DNA from: Cavia porcellus | Taxonomy: Eukaryota; Chordata; Mammalia; Rodentia; Caviidae | DNA length: 64,000 nt | Assembly: GCF_034190915.1 (NCBI RefSeq) | Contig: NW_026947543.1 | Location: 2,046,001-2,110,000, forward strand | Reading direction: 5' to 3' | The notes under the pieces: model-generated | What the model was told of the DNA's origin: nothing | The model's input: only the letters and a program-made list of their open reading frames with translations | The model's database searches: none | Shown: piece by piece, positions 9,530-22,342 of the stretch | How positions within the stretch are numbered: the stretch's first letter is position 1 | Layout: every line of letters begins with the position of its first letter | Made by a program: the position numbers and the translations under genes

Positions 9530-10081
9530 TCTTTCAACAACTACATAAGATGCTGATTCCAAAAAGAGGATAACATTAAACTAGACACACTTGGTCTAGG
9601 TCCCTGGGTTCACTACAGGAGTTGTGGAGTCTAAATATTCCATGCCATGAGAAAATACCTGGGATTTTTAGTGAAAGGGGCATTTTCATCCCTTTTCTAA
9701 GGGTTTCCCTTTCACCATGTTACAGTTGAATTCTGGGAAAACCTGCTGGTGATAAGGTATTGAGCTAGTTCCTCATGTTTAGTGTTCAAGGTTATACTGG
9801 AATGGCTGCAGAACTCCTTGAAATAGCGATTGCAGACAAGTGAACCCCAAGGAAGCTGGATAGTTGAAGCAGGCACTCCAAATATTCATGCACTGCAAGG
9901 ATTCACTTTCATTTTGGGTCTCATCTTCTGGTTGCTGGCTTTTAGTGCTAACTGATACTACCATGGTGGCAGTAATCCAGCAGAGACTGAATGTATGGTT
10001 TGCAGGTTTGCTTCCCAAGCCACCAGAAACTTGGCAGAACGCAAATCATTGTGGCATTTTCTTTCCTCCCTTGAAACATTT

Positions 10082-10726
10082 GGCTTTCTTGGTTTGATAA
10101 CTGAATAGACTGGGCTAGTCAACTTTGGACCCCATATACCACAAACAGAGCTAAAGACAGAGCCAATTACTTCCCTCCACTTGTCAAAATATGTCAAATT
10201 TGCTTGATCACCACAACTTCAAAGAAAATTCTGAGGCAACATAGAGAAGTGAATCAAATACTGCATGATTGGAATGGCTGTGGTTGTATGAGGTGGAAAG
10301 CTGCAGAGTTGGGCTGAAACTGTTCACAGAAATCCACAGGCTTGTGGTTTCCAGGCAATCACACTGGGCTGAGATTGTCTGAACATCCCTGTGAGGTGGA
10401 TTTTAGGCTCTAGGTTTGAAAATTTAAAAGACTGGGATAGTCAAGTTTGGAACCCATAGACCTCAGACATACCAAAAGGTTTTCCAATTACTTCCCTCCA
10501 CTTCTCAAAATATGTCAAATTTTCTTGATCACTACAAGTTTAAACAAAATTCTGAGGCAACATAGAGAGGCTAATCAAACACTGCATGATTAGAATGGCT
10601 GTGGTTGTATGAGGTGGAAAGCTGCAGAGTTGGGCTGAAACAGTTCACAGAAATCCACAAGCTTGTGGTTGCCAGGCAACCACAATGGGCTGTGATTGGC
10701 TGAGCCCCATTGTGAGCTGGACTTTA
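10082..10726 (+). repeat. Internal tandem duplication A+B (U3)
   Basis: Copy B starts at 10406. Copy A has a damaged X-box-like palindrome (gtttccaggcaatcac). Confidence 0.9.
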
Positions 10727-10832
10727 GGCTCTAAGATACAAGTGTGCAGTAGGAGACCTGAGTCACAATGCTGGGCGTTGCCATGGAGACCTCAGTGGCA
10801 CAGAGGACCTTGTAGGGCAAGATTTAAATAGG
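10655..10832 (+). promoter_or_regulatory. Promoter-like cluster (U3)
   Basis: All elements intact; main palindrome at 10665-10683, second X-box at 10777. Confidence 0.5.
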
Positions 10833-13263
10833 ATGAATATTCTTGGCCTGGTATGCCACAATATTCTCTCTGAAGGCTTCACTGCTCAGAATTTGTGGAT
10901 GGAAATGCTTGCCAATCTACACATTGATGTACTTTCAATGGGATATTAAATATGCCAGGGCCTGGCAGATGACCTCTTCCATGTCCTATCCTTGAGCATA
11001 CGCTTTTCCCTTGTCATGTCAGTCATTTGGCTGAGTCCTGTTCCCTAAGCTATTCAGTCAAGAATTGCTGGCATCATTCACCTGCAGTATAAGAGCTTTC
11101 TGTGAAATTTCTCAGGAGAAATCCTCTGCAAGCACATAGCTTTGGATATGAGAGACAGTGGTGGAAGTTGAATTTCAAGGGCAGATATTTGAAAACAATG
11201 AAACAAGCCCCGAATAAGATCTTTACATGTTTCCCAGATGAATATGTTTGGAAATATGGGGGAAGATGGAGATCAAGGCTGGGAAGAGTGCACACCCATT
11301 TCAAGGTACAAAAACCAGGGAAAAACATGGGCAAGCAAGAGAGCTGGTTAATCTGATGTAAAAATCTTTGATGATGAAAGGAAAATTATATTCTCATGAT
11401 GATATAATCAGGCTGTAGAAGTGAAGTTCTCATGTGGGTTGTCCTATGTGTGGCCTTCTGCATTGGGCAGTGGATGCAGGACAGGAGATCTTCAAATAAA
11501 TCTGGTGGAACACAAAATACTGAAAAAAAAATTCAGCCTAAATCCTGTGTATTCCTTCCCTTTGAGAACATATATGAATATTGCACGAAGTTTCAAAAGA
11601 GAAAATGTCTACTGGGTCATGGTTTCAACAATGAAATGGTCACTTCACATAACATTTTGAATTTTGATTTCATAGTTGCTCATATACCGGGCTTGAGTAA
11701 AGCAGAATGCAGAGTAAGCCTCATCAATAGTTGTGCATTCCATAAGTGGTTTTAAAATCAGTGAAACCCTTTGGACTTAGTGTTTGTATTTAATTGATTG
11801 ATTGGTTTTTCAAATTGTTTGTTTTCCTATTTTTAACTTTGTGAGTCAGGGAAGCCCTCACTCATAGTGATTTCGACCTCTCCAAAAGCTCTGCAGTTAT
11901 TCATGTAACAGCTATTACATGCTATAAGTTTCTCCTATTAAAACTTGAAAGACTAACAGACTCTGCTACTTTTCATCTAAATTCAGTGTTGGGCTAAATT
12001 CAGTGTTGGACCTTTTACAAGTCCTTTGAAATGTGTCCTCCTCTAGTCACTGGTCGTGCTGGAATTTACTTTCTTGTGAAGACAGGATTTGAGCAAATTG
12101 ACACAAGTACAGTTTGCCACTACTCGGGACAACTGGTTAAATATCGAGTTCCCTAAATGGTGTGTGTTTTACTTTGATCTCTGATCACACTTTGCTCATC
12201 TAGTTAGAACCACAGGGCTCCAGGCCATAGCGATTCAGGCCTAAACAAGAAAATTTCCATTCCGTTTTGGGAGTTCATTCGTCTCTCATAATTACTTTTT
12301 CCACAAATGTGTGCTTCAGGAGAGGCCCTGTCCAAATGTGGAGAAGGCCATTTTCATTCACTCACTTTCAGACTTTCTAAGATTTTCAGTTACTAGAGGT
12401 TTGCCCAGACTTGCCATTGTCAAGGGACAGTGTACTTCACTTGAAGTTGTGCAGTATTACTTCATGTGTCTCCGTGGAAATTCCACCAATGGGAAACTCT
12501 TGCTGTAGTCATCTCCAAGTGTTTCTGCATAAGAAAATATAACCAACAAAGGATGTTGCTTCAAGCAGAATGAGGAAAGGAGGGATTATCTTTATTTCAG
12601 TGCAGGTTGACATTTCAAAGGAACAGTAATTCCTATCAAATAGGAGGTAAAATCTTTTGTAAAGAGACATGGACATGACACGCTCCACTTTATGTCACAT
12701 TTTTTAAAACGCCAAGGGCATTTGAGAAATTCTTGGCTGCTGAATTGTCCCTTTTTGCAAATTTCTCTTAGGTAAGACACTCCAGCTTCTTCAAACCATG
12801 GTACAGTTCCTTCCATGTAAAAAACCAAAATAAATTAAAACAAAACCCATCAAATTACATTTGAGAGCACACAATTGCTCAGCAGGCCCACTATTCAAGA
12901 AGCTAGAGGTACAGAATCCTCAGCCTTCAGCCCATTTCCTGAAGTTTTGTCTCTATCATGGCCCCTCAATTCCCTGGCATGTCCACATTAACTCATGAAT
13001 CTTTACTCATTTCCTCTTCAAATGCACAGGATCCAATATATTTGAACCCTGTTCACCTGGGCTGTAATCATCCAAGGACACACCAGAGGAAGGGCAGCCA
13101 CTCCCTTGCCTGGGGCCTTGGAGCTTATCACAATAGAAATGGACACCTGAACAAGGGGAGCCAAAACAAAGAGAGGCATATTCCTAAAACCTGAAGCACA
13201 GAAGCAACCTATAGACCAGTAGTGGGATTTCACAAATTATGTAAGAATCTCTGTGCACATGCT

Positions 13264-13366
13264 TGGCATGGTCCCTCATGCCTATAATCCCAGCAATCTG
13301 GGGGCTGAGGTGGATGGATCCTTGGGAGTTCCAGTCCATCTTGGGCTACGAATTTATCTCAAGGCC
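13264..13366 (+). mobile_element. B1/PB1-like SINE fragment (U4)
   Basis: Co-amplified copy; gggctacgaat form at the 3' end. Confidence 0.8.
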
Positions 13367-13918
13367 TCTTTCAACAACTACATAAGATGCTGATTCCAAA
13401 AAGAGGATAACTTTAAACTAGACACACTTGGTCTAGGTCCCTGGGTTCACTACAGGAGTTGTGGAGTCTAAATATTCCATGCCATGAGAAAATACCTGGG
13501 ATTTTTAGTGAAAGGGGCATTTTCATCCCTTTTCTAAGGGTTTCCCTTTCACCATGTTACAGTTGAATTCTGGGAAAACCTGCTGGTGATAAGGTATTGA
13601 GCTAGTACCTCATGTTTAGTGTTCAAGGTTATTCTGGAATGGCTGCAGAACTCCTTGAAATAGCGATTGCAGACAAGTGAACCCCAAGGAAGCTGGATAG
13701 TTGAAGCAGGCACTCCAAATATTCATGCACTGCAAGGATTCACTTTCATTTTGGGTCTCATCTTCTGGTTGCTGGCTTTTAGTGCTAACTGATACTACCA
13801 TGGTGGCAGTAATCCAGCAGAGACTGAATGTATGGTTTGCAGGTTTGCTTCCCAAGCCACCAGAAACTTGGCAGAACGCAAATCATTGTGGCATTTTCTT
13901 TCCTCCCTTGAAACATTT

Positions 13919-14563
13919 GGCTTTCTAGGTTTGATAACTGAATAGACTGGGCTAGTCAACTTTGGACCCCATATACCACAAACAGAGCTAAAGACAGAGC
14001 CAATTACTTCCCTCCACTTGTCAAAATATGTCAAATTTGCTTGATCACCACAACTTCAAAGAAAATTCTGAGGCAACATAGAGAAGTGAATCAAATACTG
14101 CATGATTGGAATGGCTGTGGTTGTATGAGGTGGAAAGCTGCAGAGTTGGGCTGAAACTGTTCACAGAAATCCAAAGGCTTGTGGTTGCCAGGCAACCACA
14201 CTGGGCTGAGATTGTCTGAACATCCCTGTGAGGTGGATTTTAGGCTCTTGGTTTGAAAATTTAAAAGACTGGGATAGTCAAGTTTGGAACCCATAGACCT
14301 CAGACATACCAAAAGGTTTTCCAATTACTTCCCTCCACTTCTCAAAATATGTCAAATTTTCTTGATCACTACAAGTTTAAACAAAATTCTGAGGCAACAT
14401 AGAGAGGCTAATCAAACACTGCATGATTAGAATGGCTGTGGTTGTATGAGGTGGAAAGCTGCAGAGTTGGGCTGAAACAGTTCACAGAAATCCACAAGCT
14501 TGTGGTTGCCAGGCAACCACAATGGGCTGTGATTGGCTGAGCCCCATTGTGAGCTGGACTTTA
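13919..14563 (+). repeat. Internal tandem duplication A+B (U4)
   Basis: Copy B starts at 14243 with ggctcttgg. Copy A lacks the CCAAT element (gattgtct) but has the intact palindrome ggttgccaggcaaccac. Confidence 0.9.
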
Positions 14564-14669
14564 GGCTCTAAGATACAAGTGTGCAGTAGGAGACCTGAGT
14601 CACAATGCTGGGCGTTGCCATGGAGACCTCAGTGGCACAGAGGACCTTGTAGGGCAAGATTTAAATAGG
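14492..14669 (+). promoter_or_regulatory. Promoter-like cluster (U4)
   Basis: All elements intact; main palindrome at 14502-14520, second X-box at 14614. Confidence 0.5.
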
Positions 14670-17099
14670 ATGAATATTCTTGGCCTGGTATGCCACAATA
14701 TTCTCTCTGAAGGCTTCACTGCTCAGAATTTGTGGATGGAAATGCTTGCCAATCTACACATTGATGTACTTTCAATGGGATATTAAATATGCCAGGGCCT
14801 GGCAGATGACCTCTTCCATGTCCTATCCTTGAGCATACGCTTTTCCCTTGTCATGTCAGTCATTTGGCTGAGTCCTGTTCCCTAAGCTATTCAGTCAAGA
14901 ATTGCTGGCATCATTCACCTGCAGTATAAGAGCTTTCTGTGAAATTTCTCAGGAGAAATCCTCTGCAAGCACATAGCTTTGGATATGAGAGACAGTGGTG
15001 GAAGTTGAATTTCAAGGGCAGATATTTGAAAACAATGAAACAAGCCCCGAATAAGATCTTTACATGTTTCCCAGATGAATATGTTTGGAAATATGGGGGA
15101 AGATGGAGATCAAGGCTGGAAAGAGTGCACACCCATTTCAAGGTACAAAAACCAGGGAAAAACATGGGCAAGCAAGAGAGCTGGTTAATCTGATGTAAAA
15201 ATCTTTGATGATGAAAGGAAAATTATATTCTCATGATGATATAATCAGGCTGTAGAAGTGAAGTTCTCATGTGGGTTGTCCTATGTGTGGCCTTCTGCAT
15301 TGGGCAGTGGATGCAGGACAGGAGATCTTCAAATAAATCTGGTGGAACACAAAATACTGAAAAAAAAATTCAGCCTAAATCCTGTGTATTCCTTCCCTTT
15401 GAGAACATATATGAATATTGCACGAAGTCTCAAAAGAGAAAATGTCTACTGGGTCATGGTTTCAACAATGAAATGGTCACTTCACATAACATTTTGAATT
15501 TTGATTTCATAGTTGCTCATATACCGGGCCTGAGTAAAGCAGAATGCAGAGTAAGCCTCATCAATAGTTGTGCATTCCATAAGTGGTTTTAAAATCAGTG
15601 AAACCCTTTGGACTTAGTGTTTGTATTTAATTGATTGATTGGTTTTTCAAATTGTTTGTTTTACTATTTTGAACTTTGTGAGTCAGGGAAGCCCTCACTC
15701 ATAGTGATTTCGACCTCTCCAAAGCTCTGCAGTTATTCATGTAACAGCTATTACATGCTATAAGTTTCTCCTATTAAAACTTGAAAGACTAACAGACTCT
15801 GCTACTTTTCATCTAAATTCAGTGTTGGGCTAACTTCAGGGTTGGACCTTTTACAAGTCCTTTGAAATGTGTCCTCCTCTAGTCACTGGTCGTGCTGGAA
15901 TTTACTTTCTTGTGAAGACAGGATTTGAGCAAATTGACACAAGTACAGTTTGCCACTACTCTGGACACCTGGTTAAATATCGAGTTCCCTAAATGGTGTG
16001 TGTTTTACTTTGATCTCTGATCACACTTTGCTCATCTAGTTAGAACCACAGGGCTCCAGGCCATAGCGATCCAGGCCTAAACAAGAAAATTTCCATTCTG
16101 TTTTGGGAGTTCATTCGTCTCTCATAATTACTTTTTCCACAAATGTGTGCTTCAGGAGAGGCCCTGTCCAAATGTGGAGAAGCCCATTTTCATTCACTCA
16201 CTTTCAGACTTTCTAAGATTTTCAGTTACTAGAGGTTTGCCCAGACTTGCCATTGTCAAGGGACAGTGTACTTCACTTGAAGTTGTGCAGTATTACTTCA
16301 TGTGTCTCCGTGGAAATTCCACCAATGGGAAACTCTTGCTGTAGTCATCTCCAAGTGTTTCTGCATAAGAAAATATAACTAACAAAGGATGTGGTTTCAA
16401 GCAGAATGAGGAAAGGAGGGATTATCTTTATTTCAGTGCAGGTTGACATTTCAAAGGAACAGTAATTCCTATCAAATAGGAGGTAAAATCTTTTGTAAAG
16501 AGACATGGAGATGACACGCTCCACTTTATGTCACATTTTTTAAAACGCCAAGGGCATTTGAGAAATTCTTGGCTGCTGAATTGTCCCTTTTTGCAAATTT
16601 CTCTTAGGTAAGACACTCCAGCTTCTTCAAACCATGGTACAGTTCCTTCCATGTAAAAAACCAAAATAAATTAAAACAAAACCCATCAAATTACATTTGA
16701 GAGCACACAATTGCTCAGCAGGCCCACTATTCAAGAAGCTAGAGGTACAGAATCCTCAGCCTTCAGCCCATTTCCTGAAGTTTTGTCTCTATCATGGCCC
16801 CTCAATTCCCTGGCATGTCCACATTAACTCATGAATCTTTACTCTTTTCCTCTTCAAATGCACAGGATCCAATATATTTGAACCCTGTTCACCTGGGCTG
16901 TAATCATCCAAGGACACACCAGAGGAAGGGCAGCCACTTCCTTGCCTGGGGCCTTGGAGATTATCGCAATAGAAATGGACACCTGAACAAGGGGAGCCAA
17001 AACAAAGAGAGGCATATTCCTAAAGCCTGAAGCACAGAAGCTACCTATAGACCAGTAGTGGGATTTCACAAATTATGTAAGAATCTCTGTGCACATGCT

Positions 17100-17202
17100 T
17101 GGCATGGTCCCTCATGCCTATAATCCCAGCAATCTGGGGGCTGAGGTGGATGGATCCTTGGGAGTTCCAGTCCATCTTGGGCTACAAATTTATCTCAAGG
17201 CC
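17100..17202 (+). mobile_element. B1/PB1-like SINE fragment (U5)
   Basis: Co-amplified copy; gggctacaaat form at the 3' end. Confidence 0.8.
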
Positions 17203-17754
17203 TCTTTCAACAACTACATAAGATGAGGTTTCCAAAAAGAGGACAACATTAAACTAGACACACTTGGTCTAGGTCCCTGGGTTCACTACATGAGTTGTGG
17301 AGTCTAAATATTCCATGCCATGAGAAAATACTTGGGATTTTTAGTGAAACGGGCATTTGCATCCCTTTTCTAAGGGTTTCCCTTTCACCATGTAACAGTT
17401 GAATTCTGGGAAAACCTGCTGGTGATAAGGTATTGAGCTAGTACCTCATGTTTAGTGTTCAGGGTTATGCTGGAATGGCTGCAGACCTCCTTGAAATAGC
17501 GATTGCAGACAAGTAAACCCCGAGGAAGCTGGATAGTTGAAGCAGGCACTCCAAATATTCATGCACTGCAAGGATTCACTTTCATTTTGGGTCTCATCTT
17601 CTGGTTGCTGGCTTTTAGTGCTAACTGATACTACCATGCTGGCAGTAATCCAGCAGAGACTGCATGTATGGTTTGCAGGTTTGCTTCCCAAGCGACCAGA
17701 AACTTGGCAGAAAGCAAATCATTGTGGCATTTTCTTTCCTCCCTTGAAACATTT

Positions 17755-18399
17755 GGCTTTCTAGGTTTGATAACTGAATAGACTGGGCTATTCAACTTTG
17801 GACCCCATATACCACAAACAGAGCTAAAGACAGAGCCAGTTACTTCCCTCCACTTGTCAAAATATGTCAAATTTGCTTGATCACCACAACTTCAAAGAAA
17901 ATTCTGAGGCTACTTAGAGAGGTGAATCAAATACTGCATGATTGGAATGGCTGTGGTTGTATGAGGTGGAAAGCTGCAGAGTTGGGCTGAAACTGTTCAC
18001 AGAAATCCAAAGGCTTGTGGTTGCAAGGCAACCACACTGGGCTGAGATTGGCTGAACATCCCTGTGAGGTGGATTTTAGGCTCTAGGTTTGAAAATTTAA
18101 AAGACTGGGATAGTCAAGTTTGGAACCCATAGACCTCAGACGTACCAAAAGGTTTTCCAATTACTTCCCTCCACTTCTCAAAATATGTCAAATTTTCTTG
18201 ATCACTACAAGTTTAAACAAAATTCTGAGGCAACATAGAGAGGCTAATCAAACACTACATGATTGGAACGGCTGTGATTGTATGAGTTGGAAAGCTGCAG
18301 AGTTGGGCTGAAACAGTTCACAGAAATCCACAAGCTTGTGGTTGCCAGGCAACCACAATGGGCTGTGATTGGCTGAGCACCATTGTGAGCAGGACTTTA
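17755..18399 (+). repeat. Internal tandem duplication A+B (U5)
   Basis: Copy B starts at 18079. Copy A has gattggct but a changed palindrome (ggttgcaaggcaaccac). Confidence 0.9.
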
Positions 18400-18505
18400 G
18401 GCTCTAAGAAACAAGTGTGCAGTAGGAGACCTGAGTCACAATGCTGGGCGTTGCCATGGAGACCTCAGTGGCACAGAGGACCTTGTAGGGCAAGATTTAA
18501 ATAGG
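18328..18505 (+). promoter_or_regulatory. Promoter-like cluster (U5)
   Basis: All elements intact; main palindrome at 18338-18356, second X-box at 18450. Private gagcaggac between CCAAT and AP-1. Confidence 0.5.
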
Positions 18506-20936
18506 ATGAATATTCTTGGCCTGGTATGCCTCAATATTCTCTCTGAAGGCTTCACTGCTCAGAATTTGTGGATGGAACTGCTTGCCAATCTACACATTGA
18601 TGTACTTTCAATGGGATATTAAATATGCCAGGGCCTGGCAGATGACCTCTTCCATGTCCTATCCTTGAGCATATGCTTTTCCCTTGTCATGTCAGTCATT
18701 TGGCTGAGTCCTGTTCCCTAAGCTATTCAGTCAATACTTGCTGGCATCATTCACCTGCAGTATAAGAGCTTTCTGTGAAATTTCTCAGGAGAAATCCTCT
18801 GCAAGCACATAGCTTTGGATATGAGAGACAGTGGTGGAAGTTGAATTTCAAGGGCAGATATTTGAAAACAATGAAACAAGCCCCGAATAAGATCTTTACA
18901 TGTTTCCCAGATGAATATGTTTGGAAATATGGGGGAAGATGGAGATCAAGGCTGGGAAGAGTGCACACCCATTTCAAGGTACAAAAACCAGGGAAAAACA
19001 TGGGCAAGCAAGAGAGCTGGTTAATCTGATGTAAAATTCTTTGATGATGAAAGGAAAATTATATTCTCATGATGATATAATCAGGCTGTAGAAGTGAAGT
19101 TCTCATGTGGGTTGTCCTATGTGTGGCCTTCTGCATTGGGCAGTGGATGCAGGACAGGAGATCTTCAAATAAATCTGGTGGAACACAAAATACTGAAAAA
19201 AAAATTCAGCCTAAATCCTGTGTATTCCTTCCCTTTGAGAACATATATGAATATTGTACGAAGTTTCAAAAGAGAAAATGTCTACTGGGTCATGGTTTCA
19301 ACAATGAAATGGTCACTTCACATAACATTTTGAATTTTGCTTTCACAGTTGCTCATGTACCGGGCCTGAGTAAAGCAGAATGCAGAGTAAGCCTCATCAA
19401 TAGTTGTGCATTCCATAAGTGGTTTTAAAACCAGTGAAACCCTTTGGACTTAGTGTTTGTATTTAATTGATTGATTGGTTTTTCAAATTGTTTGTTTTAC
19501 TATTTTGAAATTTGTGAGTCAGGGAAGCCCTCACTCATAGTGATTTCGACCTCTCCAAAAGCTCTGCAGTTATTCATGTAACAGCTATTACATGCTATAA
19601 GTTTCTCCTATTAAAACTTGAAAGACTAACAGACTCTGCTACTTTTCATCTAAATTCAGTGTTGGGCTAACTTCAGTGTTGGACCTTTTACAAGTCCTTT
19701 GAAATGTGTCCTCCTCTAGTCACTGGTCGTGCTGGAATTTACTTTCTTGTGAAGACAGGATTTGAGCAAATTGACACAAGTACAGTTTGCCACTACTCTG
19801 GACACCTGGTTAAATATCGAGTTCCCTAAATTGTGTGTGTTTTACTTTGATCTCTGATCACACTTTGCTCATCTAGTTAGAACCACAGGGCTCCAGGCCA
19901 TAGCGATCCAGGCCTAAACAAGAAAATTTCCATTCCGTTTTGGGAGTTCATTCGTCTCTCATAATTACTTTTTCCACAAATGTGTGCTTCAGGAGAGGCC
20001 TTGTCCAAATGTGGAGAAGGCCATTTTCATTCACTCACTTTCAGACTTTCTAAGATTTTCAGTTACTAGAGGTTTGCCCAGACTTGCCATTGTCAAGGGA
20101 CAGTGTACTTCACTTGAAGTTGTGCAGTATTACTTCATGTGTCTCCGTGGAAATTCCACCAATGGGAAACTCTTGCTGTAGTCATCTCCAAGTGTTTCTG
20201 CATAAGAAAATATAACTAACAAAGGATGTGGTTTCAAGCAGAATGAGGAAAGGAGGGATTATCTTTATTTCAGTGCAGGTTGACATTTCAAAGGAACAGT
20301 AATTCCTATCAAATAGGAGGTAAAATCTTTTGTAAAGAGACATGGACATGACACGCTCCACTTTATGTCACATTTTTTAAAACGCCAAGGGCATTTGAGA
20401 AATTCTTGGCTGCTGAATTGTCCCTTTTTGCAAATTTCTCTTAGGTAAGACACTCCAGCTTCTTCAAACCATGGTACAGTTCCTTCCATGTAAAAAACCA
20501 AAATAAATTAAAACAAAACCCATCAAATTACATTTGAGAGCACACAATTGCTCAGCAGGCCCACTATTCAAGAAGCTAGAGGTACAGAATCCTCAGCCTT
20601 CAGCCCATTTCCTGAAGTTTTGTCTCTATCATGGCCCCTCAATTCCCTAGCATGTCTACATTAACTCAAGAATTTTAACTCATTTCCTCTTCAAATGCAC
20701 AGGATCCAATATATTTGAACCCTGTTCACCTGGCCTGTAATCATCCAAGGACACACCAGAGGAAGGGCAGCCACTCCCTTGCCTGGGGCCTTGGAGCTTA
20801 TCGCAATAGAAATGGACACCTGAACAAGGGGAGCCAAAACAAAGAGAGGCATATTCCTAAAGCCTGAAGCACAGAAGCTACCTATAGACCAGTAGTGGGA
20901 TTTCACAAATTATGTAAGAATCTCTGTGCACATGCT

Positions 20937-21039
20937 TGGCATGGTCCCTCATGCCTATAATCCCAGCAATCTGGGGGCTGAGGTGGATGGATCCTTGGGA
21001 GTTCCAGTCCATCTTGGGCTATGAATTTATCTCAAGGCC
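20937..21039 (+). mobile_element. B1/PB1-like SINE fragment (U6)
   Basis: Co-amplified copy; gggctatgaat form, shared with U8-U11, U13 and U15. Confidence 0.8.
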
Positions 21040-21591
21040 TCTTTCAACAACTACATAAGATGCTGTTTCCAAAAAGAGGACAACATTAAACTAGACACAC
21101 TTGGTCTAGGTCCCTGGGTTCACTACATGAGTTGTGGAGTCTAAATATTCCATGCCATGAGAAAATACTTGGGATTTTTAGTGAAACGTGCATTTGCATC
21201 CCTTTTCTAAGGGTTTCCCTTTCACCATGTTACAGTTGAATTCTGGGAAAACCTGCTGGTGATAAGGTATTGAGCTAGTACCTCATGTTTAGTGTTCAGG
21301 GTTATGCTGGAATGGCTGCAGACCTCCTTGAAATAGCGATTGCAGACAAGTGAACCCCGAGGAAGCTGGATAGTTGAAGCAGGCACTCCAAATATTCATG
21401 CACTGCAAGGATTCACTTTCATTTTGGGTCTCATCTTCTGGTTGCTGGCTTTTAGTGCTAACTGATACTACCATGCTGGCAGTAATCCAGCAGAGACTGC
21501 ATGTATGGTTTGCAGGTTTGCTTCCCAAGCCACCAGAAACTTGGCAGAACGCAAATCATTGTGGCATTTTCTTTCCTCCCTTGAAACATTT

Positions 21592-22236
21592 GGCTTTCTA
21601 CGTTTGATAACTGAATAGACTGGGCTATTCAACTTTGGACCCCATATACCACAAACAGAGCTAAAGACAGAGCCAGTTACTTCCCTCCACTTGTCAAAAT
21701 ATGTCAAATTTGCTTGATCACCACAACTTCAAAGAAAATTCTGAGGCTACTTAGAGAGGTGAATCAAATACTGCATGATTGGAATGGCTGTGGTTGTATG
21801 AGGTGGAAAGCTGCAGAGTTGGGCTGAAACTGTTCACAGAAATCCAAAGGCTTGTGGTTGCAAGGCAACCACACTGGGCTGAGATTGGCTGAACATCCCT
21901 GTGAGGTGGATTTTAGGCTCTAGGTTTGAAAATTTAAAAGACTGGGATAGTCAAGTTTGGAACCCAGAGACCTCAGACGTACCAAAAGGTTTTCCAATTA
22001 CTTCCCTCCACTTCTCAAAATATGTCAAATTTTCTTGATCACTACAAGTTTAAACAAAATTCTGAGGCAACATAGAGAGGCTAATCAAACACTACATGAT
22101 TGGAACGGCTGTGATTGTATGAGGTGGAAAGCTGCAGAGTTGGGCTGAAACAGTTCACAGAAATCCACAAGCTTGTGGTTGCCAGGCAACCACAATGGGC
22201 TGTGATTGGCTGAGCCCCATTGTGATCTGGACTTTA
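21592..22236 (+). repeat. Internal tandem duplication A+B (U6)
   Basis: Copy B starts at 21916. Copy A carries ggttgcaaggcaaccac as in U5 and U8. Confidence 0.9.
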
Positions 22237-22342
22237 GGCTCTAAGATACAAGTGTGCAGTAGGAGACCTGAGTCACAATGCTGGGCGTTGCCATGGAGAC
22301 CTCAGTGGCACAGAGGACCTTGTAGGGCAAGATTTAAATAGG
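22165..22342 (+). promoter_or_regulatory. Promoter-like cluster (U6)
   Basis: All elements intact; main palindrome at 22175-22193, second X-box at 22287. Confidence 0.5.

Larger units (their letters stand above)
7699..11535 (+). repeat. Array unit U3 (3837 bp)
   Basis: First unit without the 12-bp segment (junction near 8990) and first with cccatttcctg in place of cccatggcctg near 9097. In duplicon copy A the X-box-like palindrome is altered (gtttccaggcaatcac near 10347), while copy B is intact. A-tract 9. Confidence 0.97.
11536..15372 (+). repeat. Array unit U4 (3837 bp)
   Basis: Lacks the 12-bp segment. It shares rare variants with U7, 11.51 kb downstream: ggataactttaaac near 13406 and ggctcttgg at the start of duplicon copy B (14243). 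It shares gagaaggccatt near 12345 with U6 instead. A-tract 9. Confidence 0.97.
15373..19208 (+). repeat. Array unit U5 (3836 bp)
   Basis: Lacks the 12-bp segment and one A in ctccaaagctc near 15717. It shares this deletion, agtaaacccc near 17511, aagcgaccag near 17690 and tggaactgctt near 18572 with U8, 11.51 kb downstream. Private changes include gatgaggtttcc near 17222. A-tract 9. Confidence 0.97.
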